Shown here in pieces: positions 38,737-47,717 of a DNA stretch of 64,000 bases (its first letter is position 1; each line of letters begins with the position of its first letter). This DNA is from Alsobacter soli (GTDB lineage Bacteria; Pseudomonadota; Alphaproteobacteria; Rhizobiales; Beijerinckiaceae): the NCBI RefSeq assembly GCF_003004785.1, contig NZ_PVZS01000019.1, forward strand, positions 30,435 to 94,434. Direction: 5' to 3'. The notes below the pieces were generated by a model. The model did no database searches, had not been told where the DNA came from, and saw only the letters and a list, made by a program, of their open reading frames with translations. The translations under genes and the position numbers were made by a program.

Positions 38737-41700
38737 ATGACAGCCGCCGAGATCGCCGAGACCATCGCCCCGGCCCCCGCCTTCGTGGCGCCGGCGCAGC
38801 CCGTCGGCCTCGCGCTCGCGCTGCTCGAGCAGGCCGCCGCGCAGCCGGGTGGCGTCCTGTTTATCGCCTCGGGCGAGCGACAGGCGGCCGAGATCGCGGA
38901 CCTGGCCCAGGCCCTGGCGCCAGGGTGGGACGTGCTCAGGTGGCCGGCCTGGGACAGCTTGCCCTTTGACCTCGCCCCTCCCTCCGCGGCCGTGATGGGC
39001 CGGCGCGCCGCCACCCTGGGCCGCATGGCCGCCGGCGTGGAGCGCCCGCTCGTGGTCGCCACGGCCGAGGCCATGCTGCAGCGGACGCCCCGGCCCGACG
39101 CCTTCCGCGAGGCCGCCCTGACCCTGTCGGCGGGCGATCCCATCGACACTCAGGCGCTCGGGAAAAGCCTGGAGAGCCTCGGCTACTGGCTGGACGAGCG
39201 CATCGACGAAGCCGGCGAATTCGGCTTGCGGGGCGGCGTGGTCGACATCTTCCCAGCCGACGCCGACAGCCCTGTCCGACTGGACCACGCGGACGGGAGG
39301 ATCACCGAGATCCGCCGGTTCGATCCCGTGACCCAGCGCACCGAGGAGGCGATCCCGTCCATCACGCTCGCCGCCGCCTCGGAGGCCTTCGCGGAGAACG
39401 GCCGGCAGGCGGATGGGGCAGAGGGGGCCCAGTCCGCCCGGGCGAGCTTCGCTCAGCGCGTGCTGGAGGCCCACGAGGACCTCGTCGCCCCGCGGGAGCT
39501 TTTTCCCGCGGCCCAGCTCGTCCTCGCGCCCGACGCGGAGGGCCGCGCTGACGCCTTTCTCGACATGGTCTCCGACGGCCGCGGCCGCCCGGGGGAAGCC
39601 CTTTACTTCGGCGCGGACGCCTGGGGAGCCCTGGTCGAGGGCGCCCTCCGGCTGGAGCGCATGCCGGAAGCGCAGTCCGATGTCCCCGCCTTCGCAGCAG
39701 AACGACTCCCGGCCGAAAGCGCCGCGCGCTTTCTGCGCAAGGAGCGTGACTCCGGCCGGACCGTCGTCTTGAGCGCACCGAACCGGACCTGGCTTCGCCG
39801 CCTCCGGCGGCTCGCCGAGGAGGCGCTCGGTCGCAGCGCCGAAGACATCGCCGGCTGGGAGCAGGCGAGGGCGGCCGACCCCGGCTCGCTCCTCGCGGTG
39901 GAGTCGGAGGCCGACGAGGGCCTTCGGTCGCCCGATGCCCCGATCACCCTGGTCACCGCCGCGGACGTGTTCGGCAGCCGCGCGCGCGCCAGCGCCCTGG
40001 CGACTCCCGCCGCCGTGGTGCTGGCCGGACCGGACCTGCGGTGCGGCGACGTGGTGGTGCATCGGGATCATGGCCTGGCCGTGCTCGAGACGGTGGAGAC
40101 GATCGAGGCGCCGGGCGCGGGCCCTACCGAGACCATCCGCCTGCGCTTCGCTGGCGACGAGATCCTCATGGTCCCGGCCGACGAGGCGGGCCTCCTCTGG
40201 CGTTACGGGTCCGAGCCGGAGGCCGTCGCCCTGGACCGGCTGGGCGGCGAGGCCTGGGCGAAGCGCCGCCAGGAGATCGAAGCGGAACTGCGTGAGACGG
40301 CTGGCCGGATTGCGCGCCTCGCTCGCGAGCGCGCGGGCAAGACCGCGCCCAGGCTCGTGCCGCCGCGGGCGGCCTACGAGCGCTTCGCCTCGCGCTTCCC
40401 CTACGCGGAGACGCCCGACCAGGCGCGCGCCATCGAGGACACGCTCGCCGACCTCGCCTCGGGCCGTCCGATGGACCGCCTCGTGTGCGGCGATGTCGGC
40501 TTCGGCAAGACCGAGGTCGCCCTGCGCGCGGCCGCGGCCGCCGCTCTCGCCGGCAAGCAGGTGGCGGTGGCCGCGCCGACGACCGTGCTGGCCCGCCAGC
40601 ACCTCGAGACGTTCCGGAAGCGCTTCGCCCGCATGGGGATCAGGGTCGAGGGCCTGTCCCGCTTCGTGACCGCCGCGGAAGCCCGCGCCGTGAAGGCGGG
40701 ACTGAAGGACGGCTCCATCCGGGTCGCCATCGGCACGCACGCGCTGGCGTCCAAGGACGTCGCCTTCGAAGACCTCGGCCTGCTCATCGTCGACGAGGAG
40801 CAGCGCTTCGGCGCCAGGCAGAAGGCCGCGCTGGCGGCCCTGGGGGAGGGCGTCCATGTCCTCACCATGACGGCCACCCCGATCCCGCGCACTCTCCAGG
40901 CCGCCATGGCGGGGCTGCGCTCGCTGAGCGTCATCGCCACGCCACCGGCCGCCCGCGTCCCGGTGCGGTCCGTGGTGCAGCCGTTCGACCAGGTCTCCAT
41001 CCGCGACGTCCTGCTGCGCGAGCGGCGGCGCGGTGGCCAGAGCTTCGTGGTCTGCCCCCGGGTGGAAGACATCGAGCCCATGCGCCGCCGCCTCGCCGAG
41101 CTCTGGCCGGAGGCCGAGGTCCTGGTGGCCCACGGCAAGATGAAGCCCGCCGAGATCGACGACTCGCTGATCCGCTTCGCCGACGGAGATGGCGACGTCC
41201 TGCTCGCCACCAACATCGTGGAGAGCGGCCTGGATATTCCGAACGCCAACACCATGGTGGTCTGGCGACCCGACCGCTTCGGCCTCGCCCAGCTGCACCA
41301 GCTGCGCGGGCGGGTGGGCCGGGGCCGCCGCCGGGGCGTGTTCATTCTGGCCACGGACCCGGCCGCCAAGCTCGGGTCCCACGCCCGCAAGCGCCTGGAG
41401 ACCCTGGCGGCCCTCGACCGGCTGGGCGCGGGCTTCGCCATCAGCGCCCGCGACCTCGACCAGCGCGGGGCTGGGGACCTGCTGGGCGAAGACCAGAGCG
41501 GCCATGTCCGCCTGGTCGGGGCGGCGCTGTACCAGGACATGCTGGAGCGGGCCGTGAAAGCCGCGCGCGGCGAACCGGTCGAGGAGGACTGGGCGCCGGA
41601 GATCGGCATGGCGGCGCCGGGCGCGATCCCGGCCGACTACATCCCCGAGCCCGACGTCCGGCTGGAGCTCTATGTCAGGCTGGCCCGGGCCAGGATGGCC

Positions 41701-42054
41701 GGGGAGCTTTCCGCCCTCGCAGACGAGATCGAGGACCGCTTCGGCGAGCCCCCGGATTCCGTGGCCCTGCTGCTGGAGAAGGCCCGGCTGGCGGCGCGCT
41801 GCCGCGACCTGGACATCGCGCGGCTCGATCTGGGGCCCCAGGCCGTCGCGCTCGGGTTCCGCTCCGGCGAGGCGCCGCCACAGTGGCTGAACTGGGCCCT
41901 GAGCCGCGCCAAGGCCGGCGCGCCCGAATGGAAGCGCGGCCGGCTGATCTGGGCCGCGCCGTCCCCGGACGCAGCCGCGGAGCGCGCCCACGCGGAAAAG
42001 CTGCTCGCCTGGCTGGAGGACGCCCGCGACAAGGCCGAAGCCGCGGGCGCCTGA
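38737..42054 (+). CDS. mfd: Mfd-family transcription-repair coupling helicase, possible divergent paralogue
   Basis: A 1105-aa protein with the Mfd layout: UvrB-homology region with GGVVDIFPADADSPVRLDH (about 168-186), RNA-polymerase-binding domain GDVVVHRDHGLAVLE (about 434-448), and SF2 helicase with GDVGFGKTEVALRAA (about 585), DEEQRFGARQK (motif II, about 686), TATPIPRTLQAAMAG, and QLHQLRGRVGRGRRRG (motif VI), then TRG-like and a C-terminal domain. Departures from canonical Mfd: DEEQ for DEEH, and GRGRRRG after GRVG where most Mfd have GRSxxx. It lacks the usual neighbours recG or sdhE. It may therefore be a second Mfd-like helicase known from Rhizobiales rather than the housekeeping Mfd. 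Confidence 0.85.
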   Translation: MTAAEIAETIAPAPAFVAPAQPVGLALALLEQAAAQPGGVLFIASGERQAAEIADLAQALAPGWDVLRWPAWDSLPFDLAPPSAAVMGRRAATLGRMAAGVERPLVVATAEAMLQRTPRPDAFREAALTLSAGDPIDTQALGKSLESLGYWLDERIDEAGEFGLRGGVVDIFPADADSPVRLDHADGRITEIRRFDPVTQRTEEAIPSITLAAASEAFAENGRQADGAEGAQSARASFAQRVLEAHEDLVAPRELFPAAQLVLAPDAEGRADAFLDMVSDGRGRPGEALYFGADAWGALVEGALRLERMPEAQSDVPAFAAERLPAESAARFLRKERDSGRTVVLSAPNRTWLRRLRRLAEEALGRSAEDIAGWEQARAADPGSLLAVESEADEGLRSPDAPITLVTAADVFGSRARASALATPAAVVLAGPDLRCGDVVVHRDHGLAVLETVETIEAPGAGPTETIRLRFAGDEILMVPADEAGLLWRYGSEPEAVALDRLGGEAWAKRRQEIEAELRETAGRIARLARERAGKTAPRLVPPRAAYERFASRFPYAETPDQARAIEDTLADLASGRPMDRLVCGDVGFGKTEVALRAAAAAALAGKQVAVAAPTTVLARQHLETFRKRFARMGIRVEGLSRFVTAAEARAVKAGLKDGSIRVAIGTHALASKDVAFEDLGLLIVDEEQRFGARQKAALAALGEGVHVLTMTATPIPRTLQAAMAGLRSLSVIATPPAARVPVRSVVQPFDQVSIRDVLLRERRRGGQSFVVCPRVEDIEPMRRRLAELWPEAEVLVAHGKMKPAEIDDSLIRFADGDGDVLLATNIVESGLDIPNANTMVVWRPDRFGLAQLHQLRGRVGRGRRRGVFILATDPAAKLGSHARKRLETLAALDRLGAGFAISARDLDQRGAGDLLGEDQSGHVRLVGAALYQDMLERAVKAARGEPVEEDWAPEIGMAAPGAIPADYIPEPDVRLELYVRLARARMAGELSALADEIEDRFGEPPDSVALLLEKARLAARCRDLDIARLDLGPQAVALGFRSGEAPPQWLNWALSRAKAGAPEWKRGRLIWAAPSPDAAAERAHAEKLLAWLEDARDKAEAAGA

Positions 42055-42060
42055 GCCGGC

Positions 42061-43029
42061 TCAGGCCGCCGCGGCCGCGAGCTGCTCGCGGATCATGCCG
42101 TGCAGCGCGTGCAGGTCCTTGGCGAACTGGCGGATGCCGTCGGCCAGCTTCTCCGTCGCCATCGGATCCTCGTTGAGCGCCCAGCGGAAGGAGGCCTCGT
42201 CCGTCGCGACCTTGTCGGGACCGCTGCGACCCGCCGTGTCGGGATCGAGCTTGCGCGGCAGCTCGCCCTGCGCCTCGGCCAGCTCCTTCAGGAGCGAGGG
42301 CGCGATGGTCAGCCGGTCGCAGCCGGCGAGCGCCTCGATCTCTCCGACGTTGCGGAAGGAGGCGCCCATGACCACGGTCTTGTAGCCGTGGCGCTTGTAG
42401 TAGGCGTAGATGCGGCGGACCGAGAGCACGCCCGGGTCCTCCTCCGCCGTGAAGGTGCGACCCTCCGCCTTGCTGTGCCAATCCAGGATGCGGCCCACGA
42501 AGGGCGAGATCAGGAAGGCTTTCGCCTCCGCCGCCGCCGCGGCCTGCACCAGCGAGAACAGCAGTGTCAGGTTGCAGTCGATGCCGTCGCGCTGCAGGAT
42601 CTCCGCCGCCCGGATTCCCTCCCAGGTGGAGGCGATCTTGATCAGGATGCGGTCGCGCGAGACGCCGCGCTCCTCGTAGGCCTTGATGATGGCGCGCGCC
42701 TTGGCGACCGTGGCCTGCGTGTCGAAGGACAGGCTCGCGTCCACCTCGGTGGAGACGCGGCCGGGCACGATCTTGGTGAGCTCCGTCCCGAAGGTCACCG
42801 CGAGGCGGTCGGCCACCGCCGAGACCACGTCGTCGCCGGAGCCCTGCTTGCGACCCCAGGCGATCGCCTCCTCGAGGTAGCTCTTGTAGGCCGGCATGCT
42901 GGCGGCCTTGAGGATGAGGGTCGGGTTGGTGGTGCAGTCCGTCGGCTTGAACGCGCGGATGGATTCGATGTCGCCGGTGTCCGCCACCACCACGGTCATG
43001 GACTTGAGCTGGTCGAGCTTGGACGCCAT
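42061..43029 (-). CDS. tal: Transaldolase
   Basis: Pentose-phosphate enzyme that moves a dihydroxyacetone unit between sugar phosphates. The 322-aa length and [38 protein letters not shown] opening match classic TalB-type (subfamily 1). The Schiff-base lysine is in [17 protein letters not shown] (about residue 137), and [17 protein letters not shown] follows. AGGAG sits eight bases before the ATG at 43029; the longer upstream frame is not supported. Converges on mfd with a 6-bp gap. Confidence 0.96.
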   Translation of the reverse strand: MASKLDQLKSMTVVVADTGDIESIRAFKPTDCTTNPTLILKAASMPAYKSYLEEAIAWGRKQGSGDDVVSAVADRLAVTFGTELTKIVPGRVSTEVDASLSFDTQATVAKARAIIKAYEERGVSRDRILIKIASTWEGIRAAEILQRDGIDCNLTLLFSLVQAAAAAEAKAFLISPFVGRILDWHSKAEGRTFTAEEDPGVLSVRRIYAYYKRHGYKTVVMGASFRNVGEIEALAGCDRLTIAPSLLKELAEAQGELPRKLDPDTAGRSGPDKVATDEASFRWALNEDPMATEKLADGIRQFAKDLHALHGMIREQLAAAAA

Positions 43030-43138
43030 GGCGTTTCTCCTGAACGTGCTTGCCGCTGCGCGGGCTGGCTTCCTATCATGCCGCGCCGCGAGCCGGAACC
43101 GGGCCTTTGCGCCCGAAGGCCCCCTGGGAGGACAACGA

Positions 43139-43573
43139 ATGCTGAAGGGCCTGGATCCCCTTTTGGGACCGGAACTGCTTGCGACATTGCGCGCCATGGG
43201 CCATGGCGACGAACTCGCCATCGTGGACACCAATTTTCCGGCGGCCTCCCTGGGCCGGCCCGTGATCCGCCTGGACGGCGTCCCGGCCCCGCGCGTGCTC
43301 GACGCGGTGCTCTCCGTCATGCCGCTGGACGACTTCGTTCCCGAGTCGGCCTGGCGCATGGAGGTCGTGGGCGATCCGGAGGCCGAGATGCCGATCTTCT
43401 CGGAATTCCGTCACGCCATCGTCGCGCGCGAGAGCGCATCCTTTCGGCTGGGATCGCTGGAGCGTTTCGCCTTTTACGAGCGAGCCCGTCAGGCTTTCGC
43501 CGTGGTGGTCACGGGCGAGCAGCGGCTGTATGGCAACATCCTGCTCAAGAAGGGCGTGGTCCGTCCGGACTGA
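43139..43573 (+). CDS. RbsD/FucU family sugar mutarotase
   Basis: A 144-aa protein of the RbsD/FucU fold that interconverts sugar anomers. Family motifs are [15 protein letters not shown] (about 21-35, with the catalytic His22) and [30 protein letters not shown] at the C-terminus. This latter Tyr-rich form and the ATG-proximal [23 protein letters not shown] favour FucU (L-fucose) over RbsD. GGGAGG precedes the ATG. The next gene, 65 bp away, is a fuconolactonase-like hydrolase, which supports an L-fucose role. Confidence 0.9.
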   Translation: MLKGLDPLLGPELLATLRAMGHGDELAIVDTNFPAASLGRPVIRLDGVPAPRVLDAVLSVMPLDDFVPESAWRMEVVGDPEAEMPIFSEFRHAIVARESASFRLGSLERFAFYERARQAFAVVVTGEQRLYGNILLKKGVVRPD

Positions 43574-43638
43574 TCCAGCGCTCAAAGGCCGACCCCCGCG
43601 GCCATCCCGAGGCCTCAATCGCGCGCGGAGATCGACCC

Positions 43639-44478
43639 ATGACCCTGCGAATCGACGCCCATCAGCATTTCTGGAACCCGGCCCGCGGCGACTACGGCTG
43701 GCTTACGCCTGAGCTGCAGACGCTCTATCGCCCGTTCTCGCCCGATGACCTCGAACTGCTCATCGAGGAGGCCGGCGTCGGCGGTACGGTGCTCGTGCAG
43801 GCGGCGCCCACCGTGGAGGAAACCGAGTACATGCTCGGCCTTGCGGACGCGACCGACTGGGTGCTGGGCGTGGTGGGCTGGGTCGACTTCAACGACCCCA
43901 AGCACATCGCCCACGTGGACCGTCTGGCCCGGCACAAGAAGCTGAAGGGATTCCGGCCCATGATCCAGGACATCCCGGACGTGGACTGGATGCTGAAGCC
44001 GGAGCTCGACTGGGCCTTCCGCTGCCTGGTCGCGCACGACCTGGCCTTCGACGCCCTGGTGCGGCCCGAGCACCTGGACAATCTGCTCGCCCTGCTCACG
44101 CGCTATCCCGATCTGCGCGCAGTGGTGGACCACGCCGCCAAGCCCCGCATCCGCGCCGGCGCCTTCGACGAGTGGGCCGGACCCATGGCCCGCATCGCCC
44201 GGGAAACGGACGCCAAGTGCAAGCTCTCCGGCCTGGTCACGGAAGCCTCGGCCAATTGGAGCGCCGAGTCGCTTCAGCCCTATGTCGACCACCTCCTGGA
44301 AGTGTTCGGGCCGGGACGCCTGATCTGGGGCTCCGACTGGCCGGTCTGCACGCTGGCGTCGAGCTATCAGCGGTGGGTGGACGCCACGGAGGAATTGCTG
44401 ACGTCCTGCAGCGCCGGCGAGCGCCTGGCGATCTTCGGGGGCAACGCCGCCTCCTTCTACCGCCTGGGCGCAGTCTAG
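43639..44478 (+). CDS. Amidohydrolase 2 family, L-fuconolactonase-like
   Basis: A 279-aa TIM-barrel hydrolase of the amidohydrolase_2 group. It has the HxH pair in RIDAHQHFWNP near the N-terminus, VVDHAAKP near residue 175 and the C-terminal GSDWPVCTLASSY with the catalytic Asp; YGWLTPELQTLYRPFSPDDL is typical of fuconolactonase and related lactonases. With FucU upstream, hydrolysis of L-fucono-1,5-lactone in a non-phosphorylated L-fucose pathway is likely; other lactones remain possible. Confidence 0.88.
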   Translation: MTLRIDAHQHFWNPARGDYGWLTPELQTLYRPFSPDDLELLIEEAGVGGTVLVQAAPTVEETEYMLGLADATDWVLGVVGWVDFNDPKHIAHVDRLARHKKLKGFRPMIQDIPDVDWMLKPELDWAFRCLVAHDLAFDALVRPEHLDNLLALLTRYPDLRAVVDHAAKPRIRAGAFDEWAGPMARIARETDAKCKLSGLVTEASANWSAESLQPYVDHLLEVFGPGRLIWGSDWPVCTLASSYQRWVDATEELLTSCSAGERLAIFGGNAASFYRLGAV

Positions 44479-44496
44479 GGCTTCCCCGGACGATCC

Positions 44497-44534
44497 CCGT
44501 CATCGCGAGGAGCAAGGCGACGAAGCGATCCAGC
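44497..44534. repeat. Single arm of dispersed repeat type B
   Basis: Matches, with a few mismatches, the right arm (reverse complement) of the element at 53979-54068: CGTCATCGCGAGGAG... GACGAAGCGATCCAG. No opposite arm is present, so this is a truncated copy. Confidence 0.65.
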
Positions 44535-44555
44535 TTCGGTGCGCCGACTCGCCCC

Positions 44556-45347
44556 TCACGCCGCCGCGCGGCTGAGCGCCTGGTCCATGCATTCCAGCGA
44601 GGCGCTCGCCCCTTTGCGGGCCATGAGCACGCAGGAGCGCGGCACCTCCTGCCAGCCCGGTTCGGCGCGGTCGAGGGGCTCCGACACGATCACCAGCCGG
44701 TCGCCGTGATCGCGCCAATACAGCGTCGCGGGCTTGCCGTCGCTGGCCCAGCGGAAGGCGTAGAGGTTCTCGCCGTCCGTCAGCGCCGCCGTGAAGCGCA
44801 GGGCCTCCCGGACCTTCGCCTCGGCCATCATGGCGGTCACCCGGGCCACGGTGCGCGCCATGGCGCCGACCGGATCCTCGGCGAGGCCGTCCGCCAGCGC
44901 CGCGAGGAAGATCGCCTCGCTGTCCGTCGTGCCGCCCCGGTTCTCATACAGTTCGTCGGGGATCAGGGCCTCCAGCTTGCGCCGCACCGCCTGGTAGCCG
45001 CCGATCTGGCCGTTGTGCATGAACATCCATTGGCCATGCACGAAGGGGTGGCAGTTGGCCCGGGTGGTCGCCGTGCCGGTGGCCGCGCGCACATGGGCGA
45101 AGAAGAGCCCGGATCGCACCTGAGAGCACAGCGACCGGAGGTTCTCGTCCGACCAGGCGGGGCGAAGTTCACGATAGACGCCCGGCTCCGGTCGGGCGGC
45201 GTACCACCCGATCCCGAAGCCGTCGCCGTTGGTGCCGGTCTTCGCTTCCTCCGCATGCAGCGATTGATGCACGAGCGAGTGGCACGGCGCGCAAACGAGC
45301 TCTTCCATGAAGACGGGATCGCCCCGGTAGGCGAGGAATCGGCACAT
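44556..45347 (-). CDS. Class II glutamine amidotransferase
   Basis: A 263-aa Ntn-type glutaminase domain protein. The N-terminal Cys after Met (MCRFLAYRG) is the nucleophile; TNGDGFGIGWY, HVRAATG and NCHPFVHGQWMFMHNGQIGGY are the glutamine-binding and oxyanion motifs seen in YafJ/EgtC-like members. No synthase domain is fused and no ergothioneine genes adjoin, so the acceptor is unknown. Its 3' end (intergenic to 44478) holds a truncated repeat. Confidence 0.9.
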   Translation of the reverse strand: MCRFLAYRGDPVFMEELVCAPCHSLVHQSLHAEEAKTGTNGDGFGIGWYAARPEPGVYRELRPAWSDENLRSLCSQVRSGLFFAHVRAATGTATTRANCHPFVHGQWMFMHNGQIGGYQAVRRKLEALIPDELYENRGGTTDSEAIFLAALADGLAEDPVGAMARTVARVTAMMAEAKVREALRFTAALTDGENLYAFRWASDGKPATLYWRDHGDRLVIVSEPLDRAEPGWQEVPRSCVLMARKGASASLECMDQALSRAAA

Positions 45348-45408
45348 GGGTCCATCCCAGCGATGCTGCCTGTGATCGATAGCCTGCCGGGGCCGGCCTG
45401 AACAGACG

Positions 45409-45424
45409 GTTAACGCGCCTTAAC
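45409..45424. promoter_or_regulatory. Inverted repeat between glutamine amidotransferase and antiporter genes
   Basis: GTTAA-CGCGCC-TTAAC, a 5-6-5 inverted repeat in the divergent promoter region, 62 bp from the amidotransferase start and 80 bp from the antiporter start. It could be an operator; there is no second copy to support it. Confidence 0.25.
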
Positions 45425-45503
45425 TGGTTTTCGGAAGGCTGAAAGTTGTTGGCTACTCTGCAATCCTGTTGAATGGCGCGCCTGTCGTTTTTCAAGGATT
45501 CGC

Positions 45504-46919
45504 ATGCCCGCCAGACTGCTCGCCGCCCTCGCCCTCGCCCTCGTCGCCGTTCCGGCCGCACCCGCCTGGGCCGCCGAGGGTCTCGAGGGGGCGAAGCTCG
45601 GCGTTCAATGGGCGCTGCCCTTCGCCGGCATCCTGCTGTCGATCGCGCTCGGGCCCTTGCTGTTCCCTCATGTCTGGCATCACCACTACGGGAAGATCGC
45701 GGCCGGCTGGGCGTTGCTCGCAGCCGTGCCGCTGGTCCTGTTCCAGGGCGCAGGCCCCGCCTCGGCCGCGATCCTGCACACGCTCCTGACCGAGTACCTG
45801 CCTTTCATCCTGATGCTGTTCGCGCTGTTCACCGCCGCAGGCGGGATCGTGGTGGCCGGCAACATCCACGGCTCGCCGGGCATGAACACGACCCTGCTGG
45901 CGCTCGGCTCGGCGCTCGCCAGCGTGATCGGGACCACCGGCGCCTCCATGATCCTCATCAGGCCGCTTCTTCGGGCCAACGACAACAGGCGCCACAACGT
46001 CCACGTCTTCGTGTTCTTCATCATGCTGGTGTCGAACATCGGGGGCTCGCTGACCCCGCTCGGCGATCCGCCGCTGTTCCTGGGCTTCCTGCGTGGCGTC
46101 GACTTCTTCTGGACCGGCAAGACCCTCTGGCCCGAGACGCTGTTCGCCGTGGCCGTGCTGCTGGCCCTGTTCTTCGCGGTCGACGCCTGGACCTACTCGC
46201 GCGACGCCGCATTCCGGGCGCTGCGCGATCCGACGCCTGACAAGCCGATCCGCCTCCGGGGACTGGTGAACGTTCCGCTCATCGCCATCGCGATCGGCGC
46301 CATCCTGGTGAGTGGCGTCTGGCGACCCGGGATCGAGCTGAGCGTCATCGGGGTGCATCTCCCCCTGCAGAACCTCGTCCGCGACGCGGTCATGGTCGCG
46401 GTAGGCTGCCTCTCCGTCGCGGTCACCCGCAAGGAACTCCGCAAGGCCAACGATTTCCAGTGGGAGCCGATCCTCGAAGTCGCCAAGCTCTTCGCCGGCA
46501 TCTTCGTCTGCATCATCCCGGTCATCGCCATGCTGCAGGCGGGGAGGGAGGGCGTGTTCGCTCCTCTGGTCGGGCTGGTGACGCGCCCTGATGGCTCGCC
46601 CAGCCCTGCGGCCTATTTCTGGATGACCGGGCTGCTGTCGTCCTTCCTCGACAACGCGCCCACCTACCTGGTCTTCTTCGAACTGGCCGGCGGCGACCCG
46701 GCCCACCTCATGGGACCCTACGCGGCCACCCTGGCGGCCATCTCGCTTGGGGCGGTGTTCATGGGGGCCAACACCTATATCGGCAACGCGCCGAACTTCA
46801 TGGTCTACGCCATCGCCCGCGCCGGCGGCGTCCGGATGCCGAGCTTCTTCGGCTACATGCTGTGGTCGGGCGGCCTCCTGCTTCCGCTTTTCGCCCTCCT
46901 CACCTGGCTGTTTCTCTGA
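45504..46919 (+). CDS. Ion transporter superfamily sodium:proton antiporter (NhaD/CitMHS-like)
   Basis: A 471-aa membrane protein with a signal-like start (PARLLAALALALVAVPAAPAWAAE) and about 11-12 helices. Conserved stretches are HTLLTEYLPFILMLFALFTAAGGI, VIGTTGASMILIRPLLRAN, FIMLVSNIGGSLTPLGDPPLFLGFL and SSFLDNAPTYLVFFELAGG, characteristic of the sodium:proton antiporter branch of the IT superfamily with duplicated SNIGGSLTP/DNAPTY halves. Sodium/proton exchange is likely but the substrate is not proven. ATG at 45504. It converges on the YaiI gene with a 3-bp gap. Confidence 0.9.
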   Translation: MPARLLAALALALVAVPAAPAWAAEGLEGAKLGVQWALPFAGILLSIALGPLLFPHVWHHHYGKIAAGWALLAAVPLVLFQGAGPASAAILHTLLTEYLPFILMLFALFTAAGGIVVAGNIHGSPGMNTTLLALGSALASVIGTTGASMILIRPLLRANDNRRHNVHVFVFFIMLVSNIGGSLTPLGDPPLFLGFLRGVDFFWTGKTLWPETLFAVAVLLALFFAVDAWTYSRDAAFRALRDPTPDKPIRLRGLVNVPLIAIAIGAILVSGVWRPGIELSVIGVHLPLQNLVRDAVMVAVGCLSVAVTRKELRKANDFQWEPILEVAKLFAGIFVCIIPVIAMLQAGREGVFAPLVGLVTRPDGSPSPAAYFWMTGLLSSFLDNAPTYLVFFELAGGDPAHLMGPYAATLAAISLGAVFMGANTYIGNAPNFMVYAIARAGGVRMPSFFGYMLWSGGLLLPLFALLTWLFL

Positions 46920-46922
46920 TCG

Positions 46923-47414
46923 TCAGGCCGTGAACCCGGCGCGCATGAGCCGGACGATCGCGAGGTCCAGGGCGGACAGGAAGGCGGAGCGGTCCTTGGG
47001 CGAGAAGGGGCGCGGCCCGGAAGTCGTCTGCCCGGCGGAGCGGAGCTCTTCCATCAGGTTGCGCGTGGCCAGCGCCATGCCGATGGAGTCGGGCGTGAAC
47101 GGCTTGCCCGTCGGCCCGATCACGTCCGCCCCGGTCTTCACGCAGCGGCTGGCGAGCGGGATGTCGGCCGTGACCACGACGGTCCCCCGGCGGGATCGCT
47201 CCGCGATCCAGTCGTCGGCCGCGTCGGGCCCGGCCGGAACGACGACGCGCTCGAAAAGCGGATCGCGCGGAACCTGCAGGAAGCTGTTCGCCACCACGAA
47301 GACCTTCGTCCGCCGCCGGCCGGCGACCCGGTAGACCTCGTCCTTTACCGGGCAGGCGTCCGCGTCCACCAGGATCTCGATGGTCGTCGTGGCCTGGTCC
47401 AAGCTGTTCTCCAA
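46923..47414 (-). CDS. YaiI/YqxD family (DUF188) protein
   Basis: A 163-aa protein with a PIN-like fold; conserved [19 protein letters not shown] near the N-terminus, the [12 protein letters not shown] middle motif, [13 protein letters not shown] and the Arg-Pro-Phe-Ser-Pro-Lys-Asp-Arg-Ser C-terminal stretch, all diagnostic for this family. Nuclease activity has been proposed from the fold, but the role is not established. The start ATG at 47414 gives a 10-residue lead before the conserved core. Confidence 0.92.
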   Translation of the reverse strand: MENSLDQATTTIEILVDADACPVKDEVYRVAGRRRTKVFVVANSFLQVPRDPLFERVVVPAGPDAADDWIAERSRRGTVVVTADIPLASRCVKTGADVIGPTGKPFTPDSIGMALATRNLMEELRSAGQTTSGPRPFSPKDRSAFLSALDLAIVRLMRAGFTA

Positions 47415-47717
47415 CTTTCGTCGAGCCCGTTCGGCCCATCTAATCGATACACTTACGGTTGTTTTTCCTGGGAAAACAGGGATTCGGTGGAATGCCCTCG
47501 TTTTCCCGCAAACGGGCTGAAATCCCCATTTTTCGCATGGCAGCCATCCCGCAGGGCTGGACTTAATCGGTTCGATACCCTTAGAGTGCGCGCCAGCCGG
47601 TCGAAGGGGCTCCCAGCGCTTAGCTCAAGGGCTCTCGCCGACGACGCGGGCGAACCGCATCTGGTCGGCGGCCAACGATTCCGGCGCAAGAGCCAGGACC
47701 CCTTGGGGGAGGAAACG
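47415..47717. other. Intergenic region upstream of the sugar ABC importer
   Basis: 303 bp between divergent yaiI-like and binding-protein genes. No gene is seen. It contains a TTTTCC-TG-GGAAAA inverted repeat (47463-47476), a second TTTTCC at 47501-47506, and a CCCG-CAAA-CGGG hairpin (47505-47516). A GGGGGAGGAAACG ribosome site ends it. Promoter and operator sites for the importer are expected here. Confidence 0.6.
47463..47476. promoter_or_regulatory. Candidate operator upstream of the sugar ABC importer
   Basis: Perfect 6-2-6 inverted repeat TTTTCC-TG-GGAAAA, 242 bp before the binding-protein ATG. Symmetry and place suit a regulator site; no regulator gene is adjacent. Confidence 0.3.

Noticed and set aside
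38284..41991. A 1235-codon minus-strand open frame opposite the Mfd-like gene
   Set aside because: It has no recognisable domains, shows the biased composition of an antisense frame in GC-rich DNA, and lies entirely opposite a clear helicase gene.
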